The notes beneath the pieces are model-generated. The model saw only the letters and a list, made by a program, of their open reading frames with translations. It was not told the DNA's origin and did not search any database. This document shows, in pieces, positions 30,013 to 41,950 of a stretch of 64,000 nt of DNA; the first letter of the stretch is position 1, and every line of letters begins with the position of its first letter. This DNA comes from Prinia subflava (taxonomy: Eukaryota > Chordata > Aves > Passeriformes > Cisticolidae), in the NCBI RefSeq assembly GCF_021018805.1, contig NC_086247.1, forward strand, positions 1,069,501-1,133,500, given 5' to 3'. The translations under genes and the position numbers were made by a program.

Positions 30013-31780
30013 CACACGTGCTGCTCCTGCAAATGGATAACCCTGGCAGTGCTGGGTTGTTTCAGGGTCCAGGGATCCTCTACCACATTTGTCACTGGAT
30101 CTGCACTGGGATAATGTTTTAAGACATTGAAAGGATTTATTTTTGGGCTGAAGGAGACAATTTAATTCCTCTTCCAAGCATTCCCTTCCCTTGGATGTTT
30201 ACTCACACCCAAAACCCTGCACTTGCCTTTTTATTTTTTCCCCTTTTTAAAAAAAAAAATTAAATTAGACTTCCAAAGTGTCATAGAAATGTAGTGCTGT
30301 GAATTGAAAGTGCCATGAATTCTTTTTGGATATGTTGCTTGTGACAGGAATGGGCTGGAAAGCCAGGGGAAAGAAAAAAAAAAAGGTTTATTTTAATATT
30401 TTAAAATCTTTGTCTCTCCTTTGCCCTCTGCACAAATCCCAGGGGAGATTTCTGCCACCTGCTTGTCCCAAGGCAGGATGCTCCTCTCTATTCCCAGGAG
30501 AAGATCCAGTTCATGCTTAAATTGCTGCTTGTCCTCCTCTGGATACCCCCATCCCAATGCTCTCCCAATGGAAAACATCCAAGGATGACCCCAAATGGTC
30601 CAAGATCCTCCAAACTTTGCATTTTCCCTTACAAATTCGGGTGTAAATTGGTAAAACAGCTTTGAGTTTGCCTTTTCTCGAGGTTGGATTTTGTGGGAGT
30701 GGTGGATCCACGGCTTCCCTGGGTTAAAAATGAGCTTTTCCTCCACGTGTGCTGAATTAATTTCAATTCAGAGCAGCTCGTTCCGAGCTCATTTATGCAA
30801 AGCACTCGACTCCCTGTGCCAGCACAAGGGAGGGAAGGAGCAGCTGGGAGTGGAGGAGGATTTTTTTTGGCACAAGTGCCAATTCCTGTCAGTTTAAAGC
30901 CATTATGAAACTCTGGGTGGGATTTGGGATCGACTGAAGCTGATCTGAGGACGCCCAAAGGGAGGAGATCTGTCATTCCTGCCTGCCTGGTTCCCAGCCT
31001 GTTCCCATGTGTGCAAGACTTGGAAAAAACAGAGAGGATTTGGGGTGTTTTTTAGCAGTTTTAGGGTCAGACCCCCTAAATTCTTTGTATTTTGAAGCCT
31101 TTTCTCTAAAAATAGTTTATCCCAACAAGCTGGTTCTTCCCATATTCCACCTTAAAATGCCACAAAACACCATAAATAATTTACAAAATCTCCCTTTCCA
31201 TGCAGGGAAATCGTGGGCACATCCCAGAGATGTGATTTGATCAGAGCTGGGACAGGCAGCTGTATCGGGAAGTGAGATATTCCAAGGGACAGCGTCTGTT
31301 TTAAAGGATTTGAGGTTGATAATGGGTTGCTTTTCCAAAGGTTCCATCCTAGTCTCGTGTTGCTCCAGCTCCTTGGCTCGGCTTTTTGTTCCCTGAATAA
31401 TTTTAGGGTGGAGTTTTATCTCCTTTGCAGACTTGACTCTCTGCTGCTCTTTGTTTGTGGGGTTTATTCCCTCAGGGAAGAACGAAATTATTTGGAAAAC
31501 AAGCTCCTTAAGGATTTTCTTCACTTCCACAAGTAAATTTGAAGCTTTGGGACTGGTTTTCCTGTGAAACATTTTAAAAATGACAGCCAAAGTGTGGGAA
31601 ATCAGGAGTCACGAGGCTGATGGGTGGAATTAACATTTACTTATTGGAGATTTTCCTTTGGATCACCAGGAAAATTTCTCCCTCATGCCTGGGAAGCCAC
31701 CGGTGATGGGAGAGGGGACAGGGACAGGGGATGGGGACAGCTGGATCAGGTTTGCCTCATTACAGGAGAGAGATCCTTGA
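30013..31780. other. Intergenic unique sequence
   Basis: AT-richer sequence with short A runs near 30250 and 30374. No gene is recognised. Confidence 0.5.
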
Positions 31781-31781
31781 A

Positions 31782-32185
31782 TCCTGGAATGGTTTGCATT
31801 GAAATAAACCTTAAAGATCATCCCATTCCAATCCCTGCCATGGGCAGGGGCACCTTCCACTACCCCAGGTTGATCCAAGCTCTGGGCTTGGACACTTCCA
31901 GGGATGGGGCAGCCACAGCTTCTCTGGGAATTCCATTCCAGTTCCTCACCACCCTCCCAGGGAAGATTTTTTCCAATATCCTATTTATTTAACCCTGTCT
32001 TCTGTCAGTTTGAAGCCATTCCCTGTGTTCTGTCTCTCAATCCCTTCTCCAAAGTCCCTCTCCATTTCTCCTGGAGCCCCTTTAGGCACTGGAAGGAGCT
32101 CTGAGGAAAGTTTCCTTGGAGCTTTCTCTTTTCCAGGCCAGCCTGGAAAAGTTCATGCATTCCCAGCTCTCCCAGCCTGGCTCCA
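31782..32185 (-). mobile_element. CR1 3'-end copy
   Basis: Tail tggaatggtttgcattg at the left, then ccttccactaccccaggttg and gcccctttaggcactgg. Confidence 0.9.
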
Positions 32186-32529
32186 AGATTTCCAGTTCCC
32201 AAGCAGATAAATTGTGTTTCACACATCTCAGTAATTGCAGCCTTAGTGAGCCTTGAGAGCTGCAGATGTGGAGAAAGGAGGGAAGAAGAAACTTGGGATA
32301 AAATATCACCCAAACCCCAACCCAATGGAACATGGAACCAATGGACCAGGGAGAGGTGGAGAAACAACCAAGGCCAGGAGAAGGGAAAACTGGCTCCCCC
32401 TTTTCTGTGCAGAGCTGTAAATAATTCCAACATTTTGCCTCAGTTTGTAGATCAGCCTCTTGCACACTGAGTGGAAGAGCCTTTTTTGGGACAACAGCCA
32501 CAGGAGAAATGCTGCAGCCATCTGATAAC

Positions 32530-32930
32530 TGGGAGATGGGGACAGCTGGGCCAGGCTGGGATGGGGACAACAGAAATGGGGACAGCTGGGCCAGGTTGGG
32601 ATGGGGACAGGAGAAGTGGGGACAGATAGACCAGGCTGGGATGGGGACAGCAGAAATGGGGACAGGAGAAATGGGGACAGCTGGACCAGGCTGGGATGGG
32701 GACAGGAGAAATGGGGACAGCTGGACCAGGCTGGGATGGGGACAGCAGAAATGGGGACAGCTGGACCAGGCTGGGATGGGGACAGGAGAAATGGGGACAG
32801 CTGGACCAGGTTGGGATGGGGACAGGAGAAGTGGGGAGAGCTGGACCAGGCTGGGATGGGGACAGGAGAAATGGGGACAGGAAAAATGGGCACAACTGGA
32901 CCAGGCTGGGGACAGGAGATGGCTGGATGA
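32530..32930. repeat. Minisatellite upstream of ZC3H3
   Basis: Nine to ten copies of a roughly 41-bp unit (ctgggatggggacaggagaa, atggggacagctggaccagg), with cag/gag sub-variants. It ends about 220 bp before the ZC3H3 CpG island. Confidence 0.95.
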
Positions 32931-33109
32931 GGTTGTGGAAGGAACAGAGGCTGGGCAAAAGGTCTGGGGACAGAGAAGAGCCACAGTGACCCAGGCTAAG
33001 GACAGAGACTAGGGGCTGGTCCAGACAAAGATGGGAACAGGGGACAGGGACTGATGACAGTTGGGTCAGGCTGCGATAGGAACAGGGCACAGCCGGGGAC
33101 AGAGGCCCG

Positions 33110-33316
33110 GGACAGAGTCCAGGGACAGCCAGGCCGGGCCGGGTTAGGCCCAATCCCAGGCCTGAACTTTAGGCCGCGCTGTCCCGTCCCCGTTGCCCGG
33201 CAACGGTCGCGGGCATCACGTGACCGTCCGAGAGCGGTCATGTGGGTCCGTTGGCGACGGGCGGCGCTGATTGATGACGTCACGGCGGCGCGGGGCCGTC
33301 CGGGAGCGCCGCAGGA
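33110..33316 (+). promoter_or_regulatory. ZC3H3: ZC3H3 CpG-island promoter
   Basis: CpG-dense 200 bp ending at the ZC3H3 ATG. It contains an RFX-type X-box palindrome (gttgcccggcaac, 33192-33204), an E-box of the TCACGTGA class (33216-33223) and a perfect CRE (TGACGTCA, 33275-33282). No TATA box; the arrangement suits a dispersed-start housekeeping promoter. Confidence 0.75.
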
Positions 33317-36300
33317 ATGGAGGAACGGGAGCGGCTGTGCCGGGAGATCCGAGTGCTCCAGGGTGCGGGAATCGCGGGGATCGGGGGGAGTCGGGAATGG
33401 GAGAGGCTGTGCCGGGAGATCCGAGTGCTCCAGGGTGCGGGAATTGCGGGGATCCGGGAATGGGAGAGGCTGTGCCGGGAGATCCGAGTGCTCCAGGGTG
33501 CGGGAATTGTGGGGATCGGGGGGAATGGGAGAGGCTGTGCCGGGAGATCCGAGTGCTCCAGGGTGCGGGGATCGGGGGGATCGCGGGGAATGGGGGGGAT
33601 CCGGGAGTGGGAGAGGCTGTGCCGGGAGAGCCGAGTGCTCCAGGGTGCGGGAATGGGGAGGATCCGGGAATGGGAGAGGCTGTGCCGGGAGATCCGAGTG
33701 CTCCAGGGTGCGGGAATTGTGGGGATCGGGGGGATCCGGGAATGGGAGCGGCTGTGCCGAGAGATCCGAGTGCTCCAGGGTGCGGGAATCGGGGGGATCC
33801 GGGAATGGGAGAGGCTGTGCCGGGAGATCCGAGTGCTCCAGGGTGCGGGAATTGCGGGGATCCGGGAATGGGAGAGGCTGTGCCGTGAGATCCGAGTGCT
33901 CCAGGGTGCGGGAATGACGGGGATCGAGGGGATCCGGGAATTGGAGAGGCTGTGCCGGGAGATCCGAGTGCTCCAGGGTGCGGGAATCGGGGGGATCGGG
34001 GGGATCGGAGGGATCGGGGAATGGGAGCGGCTGTGCCGGGAGATCCGAGTGCTCCAGGGTGTGGGGATCGGGGGGATCCGGGAATGGGAGAGGCTGTGCC
34101 GGGAGATCCGAATGCTCCAGGGTGTGACGGGATCTGCAGGGACACCGGGAAACGAGGAGACACCGAGGGGAACGGGGCAAAAAGGGAGGGAGGGACGAGG
34201 AAAAGAGGCTGGGGTCGGAGAACAGGGAGAGGCTGCCACGAGGGGAGCTGGGAGGAGTGTGAGAGGACCTGGAGGAGGGATGAGGGGAAATCTGAGCATC
34301 TTGAGGGGCAGCGCGGTGTTTTAAGGGAATTTTGGGAATCTGTGGTGGGACAGGGACAGGTTGTGACCGGGGAATTGGTATGGGAGGGACAAGCTGTGGA
34401 AGGGATGTTGGATTTTAGGGAGGGACTGGGGGGAAGTGTGAGTGGGATGGGGATGGAGAAAACCCCAGTGTGCTGGGAGAAGGAAGGAAAGGGGAAAAGA
34501 GAGGACTCAGGGGTTCTGGGAGCACAGGGAAGTGATCCAGGGAGTGCTGGGAAAAGATGGGAAGGGAAAAGACCCAGGAAAGCCTGGTGGGCCAAGACAG
34601 GGAGGGAACAGAGCCTGTGGAGCACTGGGGGATTTTGGAGTCCTCACACCAGGGAATTCCCACAGCTCTCAGCAGCACCTGGGACTCTCCTGGGTTTGGG
34701 AAGGGGCTTTTCCCTGTCCCACAGCCCTGGCCTGGGAGCACAGAGGTGGGATGTGTGTCCATGTGCCTTTCCCAATCTCTGGAAAGCACCAGAACTTATT
34801 TGAGCACAAAATCCCTCTTTTTTTGTCCTTCAGAGTAAGTTTTCCTCGTTAGGGAGGCCACAGCCTCCGCTCAGGACTTGGGATTTGCCTTTCCAGGAGC
34901 TCCTACGTGGAGGAATGATGAGAGGGAGGAAAACAGTCCTTGCTTTTCCATGAGGAATTTGCTGACGTGGCTCTCTTGGCAGCTCTGTGACCCCGGTGAA
35001 GGAAAAACTCTGCCTGAAATACCGGGCTCCAAATTCCTTTGGGAATCACTCATGGGAAGGGTTTTTTAAACACTGAGGCTGGACAAGAGCAGAAATTCCC
35101 GAGTTAACAGAGATGTTGGTGGATCAAAGCACCGGGGAGAGGTGGTGGCTTCCAGAGGGACACAACAGCAAAGCCTTGGAGTGTCCTTGGTGCTTTGAAG
35201 GGAAGCAAGGAGGGGAATTTGGGAAGGGTCTGGAGCACCAGGAGCAGCTGAGAGAGCTGAGGGGCTCATCCTGGAGGAAAGGAGGCTCAGGGGGAACCTT
35301 CTGGGTCCCTAAAATTCCCTGACAGGAGAGTGGAGTCAGGTGGGATCAGGATCTGCCAGGACACAGGGAATGGCTTCCCACTGCCAGTGGACAGGGATAG
35401 ATGGGATATTGGGAACGAATTCTTCCCTTTGAGGCTGATGAAGGGCTGGGATGGAATTCTCAGAGAAGCTGTGACTGCCCCTGGATCCCTGGAAGCGTCC
35501 AAGACCAAACTGGACGGGGCTTGGAGCAACCTGTGGAATCCAGGGATATGGCAGGGGAGTGGTTCTTGAAGGTCCCTTCCAACCCAAACCATTCCTGGCT
35601 GCTGTGATTCCATGACTTTTCCTTCCACCCTGGCTCACCCAAAACCCGAGCGATGACGTGATTGCACCACACAAGAAAAAGCAGCTCTGTGCTCCTCTGG
35701 AATTCCCATGGGATCAGGGGATTAACCCTCTGTCCTCCCTTCCACAGGTCTCATCAACAGCCACAGGAACATGCACGGCAACGCCCCGCGCCCGGCGCCG
35801 TCGGCTCCTCCGAGGTGGAGCAACCCCCACCAGCCCGGCTACACCAGGAGAGGAGCCTTTTCCACCACCAGGTACCCCCAGCAGGCTCCCAGGAACTTCC
35901 ACCCACGCCAGACTCACACCTGGAGGAAAAAATACTCCCTGGACAACCGGCTGCCGGGATCGGGGTACGACCTTGGGAGCGCTTCCAGCGCTTCCCAGGG
36001 TTTTGGGAGCCGTGGGGACAGCCAGGCTCCTGAGGCACCGGAATCGTCCCCGGAGAGACACGTGGACTTCACCACGGATGGGAACATTGTTGTGGATATC
36101 CAGATGCCTCAAAGGGCTGGCCAGGAAAATGCGGGTCCTTACGGAGAGTTTTCCCGGCGGGAAGCGGCGGCGGCTCCTTCGGGGGATGAGAATAGCCAGA
36201 AATCTCTTCTCCAGAAGGAGGAGAAAAGACCTTCCCTGTCCATTTCCTTCAGTTCCACGTCAAGGACTGTGTGCCTGCCTGGAAGCGGAGCTGGGAGCTC

Positions 36301-38816
36301 CTTTTCCGCCTCTGGAAGCAGCAGTGAAAGCGCTGTGGCATTAAAGTCGGAGCCACAGATCCCTTTGGAATTGCCAGGTCAGGAGCCAGCCCAGCACCTG
36401 ACACGGATCAAGGCAGAGCCACCCTCTCCAGGGCAGCCGAGTGGTGGGGAAGTCCGGGATGCTTCCCTACATCCCAAACTCTTTGGGAATGCCGAGACGC
36501 TCTCTCGACCTGCTCAGGCTGGGGTGACTTCCTTGAAGAGCAGATTTCCCGTAATTCCCAAAGCTCCTGCTCTCCAAAAAGCTGCCTCGGCACCCGTCTC
36601 CAGCAAATCTCAGAAATTCAGGAAGAACAACTACACCTGGGTGGCAAACCCTGGGAAAAGCTCTCGGATTGTGAAGAGGTGGGCGAGCCCTCGAGCTGAG
36701 AATTCCAAGAAGGGCATTGTGGGGACGGACAAAGGTGCTAAAATCTCCCTCAAGGTGGATTTGGGAGCGAAGGTAAAGAAACTGGGATTGCAATCCAAGC
36801 TGGGGGTTTCTCCCAGTAAATACAAGTGGAAAGCCTCCAGCTTGCAGACTTTGCCTTCCACTTCCAAGTCAGCATTCCAGTGGAGATCCGAGGACCAGAA
36901 GAAGCCTCCAGCCCCGAATATCCCTCGAGCCACCTCTGTCCCACCCGCTCCCAGCGTGGCATCTGTTGTTCCCAGTGGGATGAAATCCTTTGGAGAGGCT
37001 GCAATGTCCAGCTACAAAGTGAAGAGTCGGACAAAAATCATCAAGAGGAAAGGGAATGTGGGGTAAGTTGTTGGTTTGGCTTTTGTGCCCGTGGATTTTG
37101 TGTCAAGTTGTGGCTGCAGGAGAAATTGCAGTGAGGAGTTGTTGGGTGCTGGAGGATTTATGGAATCGTGGAATGGTTTGGGTTGGAAGACCTTAAAAAT
37201 CGTGGAATTCCACAGCCCTGCTATGAACAGGGACACCTTCCACTATCCCAGGCTGCTCCAAGCCCTGTCCAACCTGGTCTTGGACACTTCAGGGATAGGG
37301 CAGCCACAGCTTCTCTGGGAATTCCATTCCAGGGCCTCACCACCCTCTCAGGGAAGAATTCCTTCCCAATATCCCATCTATCTCTGCCCTCTGGCAGTGG
37401 GAAGCCATTCCCTGTGTCCTGGCACTCCATCCCTTGTCCCAAGTCCCTCTCCAGCTCTCCTGGAGCCCCTTTAGGCTCTGGAAGAGGCTCTGAGCTCTCC
37501 CTGGATCCTTGGCTTCTCCAGGCTGGACATTCCCAGCTCTCACAGCCTGGCTCCAGAGCAGAGGGGATTCCTCTGGATTTATTTGAGCAGTTCCATGTCT
37601 TCCTGGTGTTGGGTGATCCAGAGCTGGATCCTGTGAATCCCTGTTGTCACTGACACTTCCTCACTCAGCAAAGGAAGCTGCATTTTCCCGGATTTAATTT
37701 CAAATTTTCCTAATTGTTATGTTGATTCTTGCTTCTGTTTCCCAGATCCCTTTAGTGCTTCCCAGCAGGTTTTCATCCTTGGCTTGCCCTCCTGCTTTGC
37801 CTGGAAAACTGTCAGGTTGTGCTGGGAAAACCACTCTGGAGCAGCCTGGAGAAGCTGTGAATGTTTGGGAGTTTTTGGCAGTTCAGGGAGACCTCCCCCA
37901 GCTTGGAAAATTCCAGCAGAACCAGGGAAGGGATCCTCCTGTGCTGGGAACTGCTGAACCTCCTCAAATCCTGGAGGATCTGGAGCATGTCCGTAGTTGG
38001 GAATAGAGCTGGGAAAAGGTCTGGAGCACCAGGAGCAACTGAGGGAGCTGGGAGAGCTCAGCCTGGAGAAAAGGGGGTTCATGGAGGATTTCCTGGCTCC
38101 CTAAATTTCCTGACAGGACGGTGAAGCCAGGAGGGATCAGGATCTCCCAGGGAACAAGGGATGGAGCGTGAAGAAACAGCCTGAAACTGTTCCAGGGGAG
38201 GTTTGGGAAAACTCCTTCCTGTAAAGGATGGTCAGACATTGGGAATCCCCATCCCTGGAGGAATTTTAGATCCCTGTGGATGTCAGTGGTCAGTGGTGGC
38301 CTTGGCGCTGCTGGGAAACGCTTGGACTCGACAATCTCAAGACGTCTTTTCCAACCTAAACCATTCCATGATTCCGTGATTCAATCCCTCACATCTGTTG
38401 AGCAGAAGGCAGTGAGTAAGTTTGACTGTCAAACACCTCATCCTCCATCTGTTCCTTGCCAGGAATTCCTCACATTTGCCCGTTTCCTTGGAATTTTCTT
38501 CTTCAGAGCTTTTCCTCCCCCTCAGCGGGAGGAGAATCCCGGTGGGATTTGAGAAGGACACCGGGAGCGCTTCAGTCACTTCCCTGCTCCCTTCTAACCA
38601 TTTTGACGTTCCCTTTTCCCAGCTCCCCCACGGATAAGAAGAACATCTCCCCCAACACAGCTCTCAAGAGCCGCTTCCACCTCCGGAGGAGGAATTCCAT
38701 GAGGGGAAAGCCCTCGGTGACATCAAAACGCTCCTCGCCCCGGGGCCTGGTGCAGATTTCCAAGCACCGGCTCTGCCGGATGCCGGCGGCCAGGACACAG
38801 GTGGCCACCAAGGAAG
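33317..38816 (+). CDS. ZC3H3: ZC3H3, zinc finger CCCH domain protein 3, exons 1-3 (partial gene)
   Basis: Exons 33317-33362 (donor CAGG|gtgcgg, phase 1), 35748-37062 (acceptor ttccacag, donor GTGGG|gtaagt) and 38623-38816 (acceptor ttttcccag, donor GAAG|gtagga). Phases agree, giving 518 codons. The spliced start reads [20 protein letters not shown] and continues HRNMHGNAP, matching the human ZC3H3 N-terminus. Exon 2 holds the conserved blocks [35 protein letters not shown] and [13 protein letters not shown]; exon 3 holds [14 protein letters not shown]. These basic disordered segments precede the five CCCH fingers, which must lie beyond the right edge. ZC3H3 promotes nuclear poly(A) tailing and mRNA export (family knowledge). 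Transcribed away from the PLC-gamma gene. Confidence 0.95.
33340..34135 (+). repeat. Minisatellite made of ZC3H3 exon 1 plus its splice donor
   Basis: Eleven further copies of the core gagatccgagtgctccagg, each followed by gtgcgg or gtgtgg as in the real exon-1 donor, spaced about 60-75 bp. The copies lack 8 nt after the ATG relative to exon 1, so their own ATG reads another frame, but the exon-1 frame stays open across the array to about 34324. Confidence 0.95.
34136..35220 (+). other. ZC3H3 intron 1, unique sequence
   Basis: Purine-rich (ggga/aggga) up to about 34600, then mixed sequence. No gene is seen. Confidence 0.5.
35222..35625 (+). mobile_element. CR1 3'-end copy in ZC3H3 intron 1
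   Basis: Sense copy from tctggagcaccaggagcag to the tail cccttccaacccaaacc, ending 120 bp before exon 2. Confidence 0.9.
36407..36430 (+). other. ZC3H3: Phosphorylation-dependent SUMO motif in ZC3H3 exon 2
   Basis: Encodes IKAEPPSP, an exact fit to the consensus psi-K-x-E-x-x-S-P. A second psi-K-x-E site (LKSE) lies about 20 residues earlier. Use of the sites is inferred from sequence only. Confidence 0.5.
37150..37640 (-). mobile_element. CR1 3'-end copy in ZC3H3 intron 2
   Basis: Tail cgtggaatggtttgggttgg at the left, about 90 bp after exon 2. The body runs to ggtgatccagagctgg. Confidence 0.92.
38005..38390 (+). mobile_element. CR1 3'-end copy in ZC3H3 intron 2
   Basis: Sense copy of a second subfamily: gcctggagaaaagggggttc, ggatttcctggctccctaa, tail ttttccaacctaaaccattc. 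Confidence 0.85.
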
Positions 38817-39519
38817 GTAGGAACAGGCACTCCAAGGGCTCAATGGGAATGATTCCAAAGGTTCTTGGATTTGGGAATGTGTTGATGATTCCCCTGAAGG
38901 TGTTGTTGGTCCTGGAGCAAACACTGAGGAGAAGTTTGACTCCATATCCGTGTCATCCTTTGGCATCACCTCAAAATTTTTTTTCCTGCTTTTCCTGGGG
39001 TTTCCCTGGGTTTTCAGGAAGGCTTTCCAAGAAGGAAGAGGTTGGCAGAGGCAGGAATACACAAATCTCTCACCTGTATCCCAGTGCTGCGTCCAGTTTT
39101 AAATCTAATTTGCTTAAAACGCTGGTAATTAGTGGAATACTGAATCCATCATGATTGGGAACAGGGAATTTGCATCCATGTCCTGGTGCCTTGGAGCAGA
39201 ACTCGGAGCTCAGAGTGGCACCTCCAAGTGCCTGGAATGCTGTTGGAATATTGATGGCTCCAAGTCTGGTTCTTCTGTTCCCTAGGGATATTTTTATGGA
39301 TAAAAGGCTTCCCCCACCTGGGATTCAGTTGTTTCAGTTGGGTATGAGGCACGTTTTCCCTGGGGCCTCGTGAAATTCCCTGTGGGAATTGCAGGAGCTG
39401 GGAGAGGGGTTTGGATCAGACATAGCTGGGATTTGTCTCCAGTTGTATTTTGGGATTATTTGGTCTTCAAACAGCTCTGTTGAGATGTTACTGAGTTTTC
39501 CCGGATGAGGGATTTTGGA

Positions 39520-39785
39520 CAAGGGGCTGGAGTGCTAGGACGAGGGGGAATGGCTTCCCACTGGCAGAGGGCAGGGTTAGATGGGAAATTGGGAAGGATT
39601 TCTTCCTTGGGAATGGAATTTTCAGAGAGTCTGTGGCTGTTCCTGGATCCTTGGAAGTGTCCATGGCCAGGTGGGATGGGGCTTGGAGGACCTGGAATAG
39701 TGGAAGGCTCCCCTGCCTATGGCAGAGGTGTGGAATTCCATGATCTTCGGGTTCTTCCAACCCAAATCATTCCAAGATTCCATGA
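39520..39785 (+). mobile_element. CR1 3'-end copy in ZC3H3 intron 3
   Basis: Sense: aatggcttcccactggcag, ccatggccaggtgggatgg, tail cttccaacccaaatcattcc. Confidence 0.88.
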
Positions 39786-41540
39786 AAAGACAGAAATTCT
39801 GGAGACACGGAGCAATTGGGGATTGCTACAGCATTTTAACCTTGGAGGGAATTGAGGCAGTGATGATTCCAGGGATATCAGCTTGTTTGGAATCCCAGTT
39901 CCTTGAAGGGAATGTTCCCATACTAAAATCTAGATTTTTAACTGGATAGGAATGAGAAAATAAAGCAGGAATGTGGTTTTGCTCCAGGCTTTGGGAAGTT
40001 GGCAAACAAAGAAAGTTGGAGAAGGTTGGAAAAAAAGGGAATAGGTTAGGAAGTGACCTTGGAAGAGCAAGGAGTTCATTCCCTCCTCCAAAAGTGGATT
40101 CAATTATCCAGCCTTTCCTGGCAGATGCTTCTCTGTGTGGCACCTTTCCCTTTGCAGAGAAATTCAGAAAGAGCCTGGATTGCCTTGAAATCCCCTCAGT
40201 GAATTTTTGGATTTGCTCCCTTTGATTAAAATTGACTTTTGTGATTTGAATCCTTTTGTACTTCAAGATTTTTCTTGGAGACCTTCAATCCCAGGCAGAG
40301 GATTTGCAGCTTCATGCGTTGGAATATTCCTAAACCCTGGGTTTTAAAAGCTGTGGAATTATTCTAGGGCTGTTCATCTGCATGCTCCAGAACTCCCGTG
40401 GTTTTTTTTCCTCAGATTTAGTAGGAAAAGATTATTGAGTGATGGATGGGGCAGGGGTATTCCCAAGTCTGGGAGATCCTGGATGCTCACAGGGATTGGG
40501 ACAATTCCCATGTTCCTCTTTGTTCCCTCTAAATATATAATTATGGATGTGGTGCCAGAGTCTTCTGGTTCCACAGGCAGCTGGGAATAAGCGAAGTCTT
40601 GTGGATTCAATTCCTGGCTCCCAGGTTATCCAAGAGGTTTTGGGAAGGTTGTTTTGGTTTCTTTCAAGGCAAAGTGTGGATATTAATCCCAGCAAAATAT
40701 TGTGGTTTTTAATCACCACAAAGTGGTGGAATTTCCAGTCTTTTCCATTTCTCCTTGGACGGGTGTGAGGGAAGTAAATGGGAAACACTGGGAGCAGAGT
40801 GGGGCAGGAATGGAGCAGGGAGGTGGATCCATTTCTGGGATCACGCTGGAGGGAAGGACAGAGGGGAGGAATGTTCCCAACTTCCTGCAGGGCAGCGTGG
40901 CTGGAAAAGCTGGATCAGCCCCTTCCGTCCCCACGGATGTGGGGCCTGTGGTGACACAGCCGGGCTGGTTTCCCGTTTGTCCCGTCCCACAGGATTTTGG
41001 GATCTGTGGCACAGCTCTGTGGGCTGTACAAAGACACTGCTCCTGCTTTTCCCAAGCCCTGGTCTGTCCCTTGACTTTGCAATTCCCTTCTTGGACCCGA
41101 ATGGATCTGTTTGGTCTCATTAACGGGGAAGCTCTTCCAGCCATTGCCAGGTCTTGAACTGGGATTGGTGTTTCCCAGTGCTCTGTCCAGAGGCCCTTCC
41201 CTCTGTGGGAATTGCTTTTATTTAGGGATCAGAGAGCCAATGGAAAATGCCAGATTGTTAGGAATTTTCTTGGGATTATGTGGGCTGTTCCATGAGAGAT
41301 CCACCTGCAGCTGTCACCAGTTAATTCCGAAATACTCGATTCAGTGGAATGTTTAGTAACAGCTCAGATATTGGGGTGTGTCCCAAATGGAAGTTTTTCC
41401 AGTGGGATGGTGGAGCAGGGAGGAAGTTCCTGGTAAGGAACTCTGGGATTCTCAGGGATGTGATAGAAGAGGGATAAAAATGGTGGTTAATCCTCTCCTT
41501 ATCCAAGGAAAAGCTGGAGGACCAACAAAGATCGTCAAGG
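39786..41540 (+). other. ZC3H3 intron 3, unique sequence
   Basis: No repeat family, gene or RNA is recognised. Confidence 0.5.
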
Positions 41541-41544
41541 TCTC

Positions 41545-41950
41545 GTGTTGGATAAAACCGTGGAATGGTTTGAGTGAGAAGGGACCTTGGAGATCATGGA
41601 ATTCCAACCCCCTGCCATTGGCAGGGACACTTGCCACTATATCAGATTGCTCCAAGTCCTGTCCAGCCTGACCTTGGACACTTCCAGGGATGAGGCAGCC
41701 ACAGCTTCTCTGGGAATTCCATTCCAGCCCCTTCCCAATCTCACAGGGAAGAATTCCTTCCCAAATCCCATCTATCCCAGCCCTCTGGCAGTGGGAAGCC
41801 ATTCCCTGTGTCCTGGCACTTCAGGTCCTTGTCCCAAGTCCCTCTCCAGCTCTCCTGGAGCCCCTTTAGGCACTGGAAGGGGCTCCAGGCTCTCCCTGGA
41901 TCCTTCCAGGGAGTTCTCCAGGCTGGACATTCCCAGCTCTCCCAGTCCAT
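41545..41950 (-). mobile_element. CR1 3'-end copy in ZC3H3 intron 3
   Basis: Tail tggaatggtttgagtgag at the left. The body contains a small internal duplication ccttccagggagttctcc. Confidence 0.9.

Noticed and set aside
32082..34625. Pro/Ser-rich minus-strand open frames (300-469 aa) around the ZC3H3 promoter
   Set aside because: Antisense shadows of two minisatellites whose unit lengths are near multiples of three. No conserved domain or splice support.
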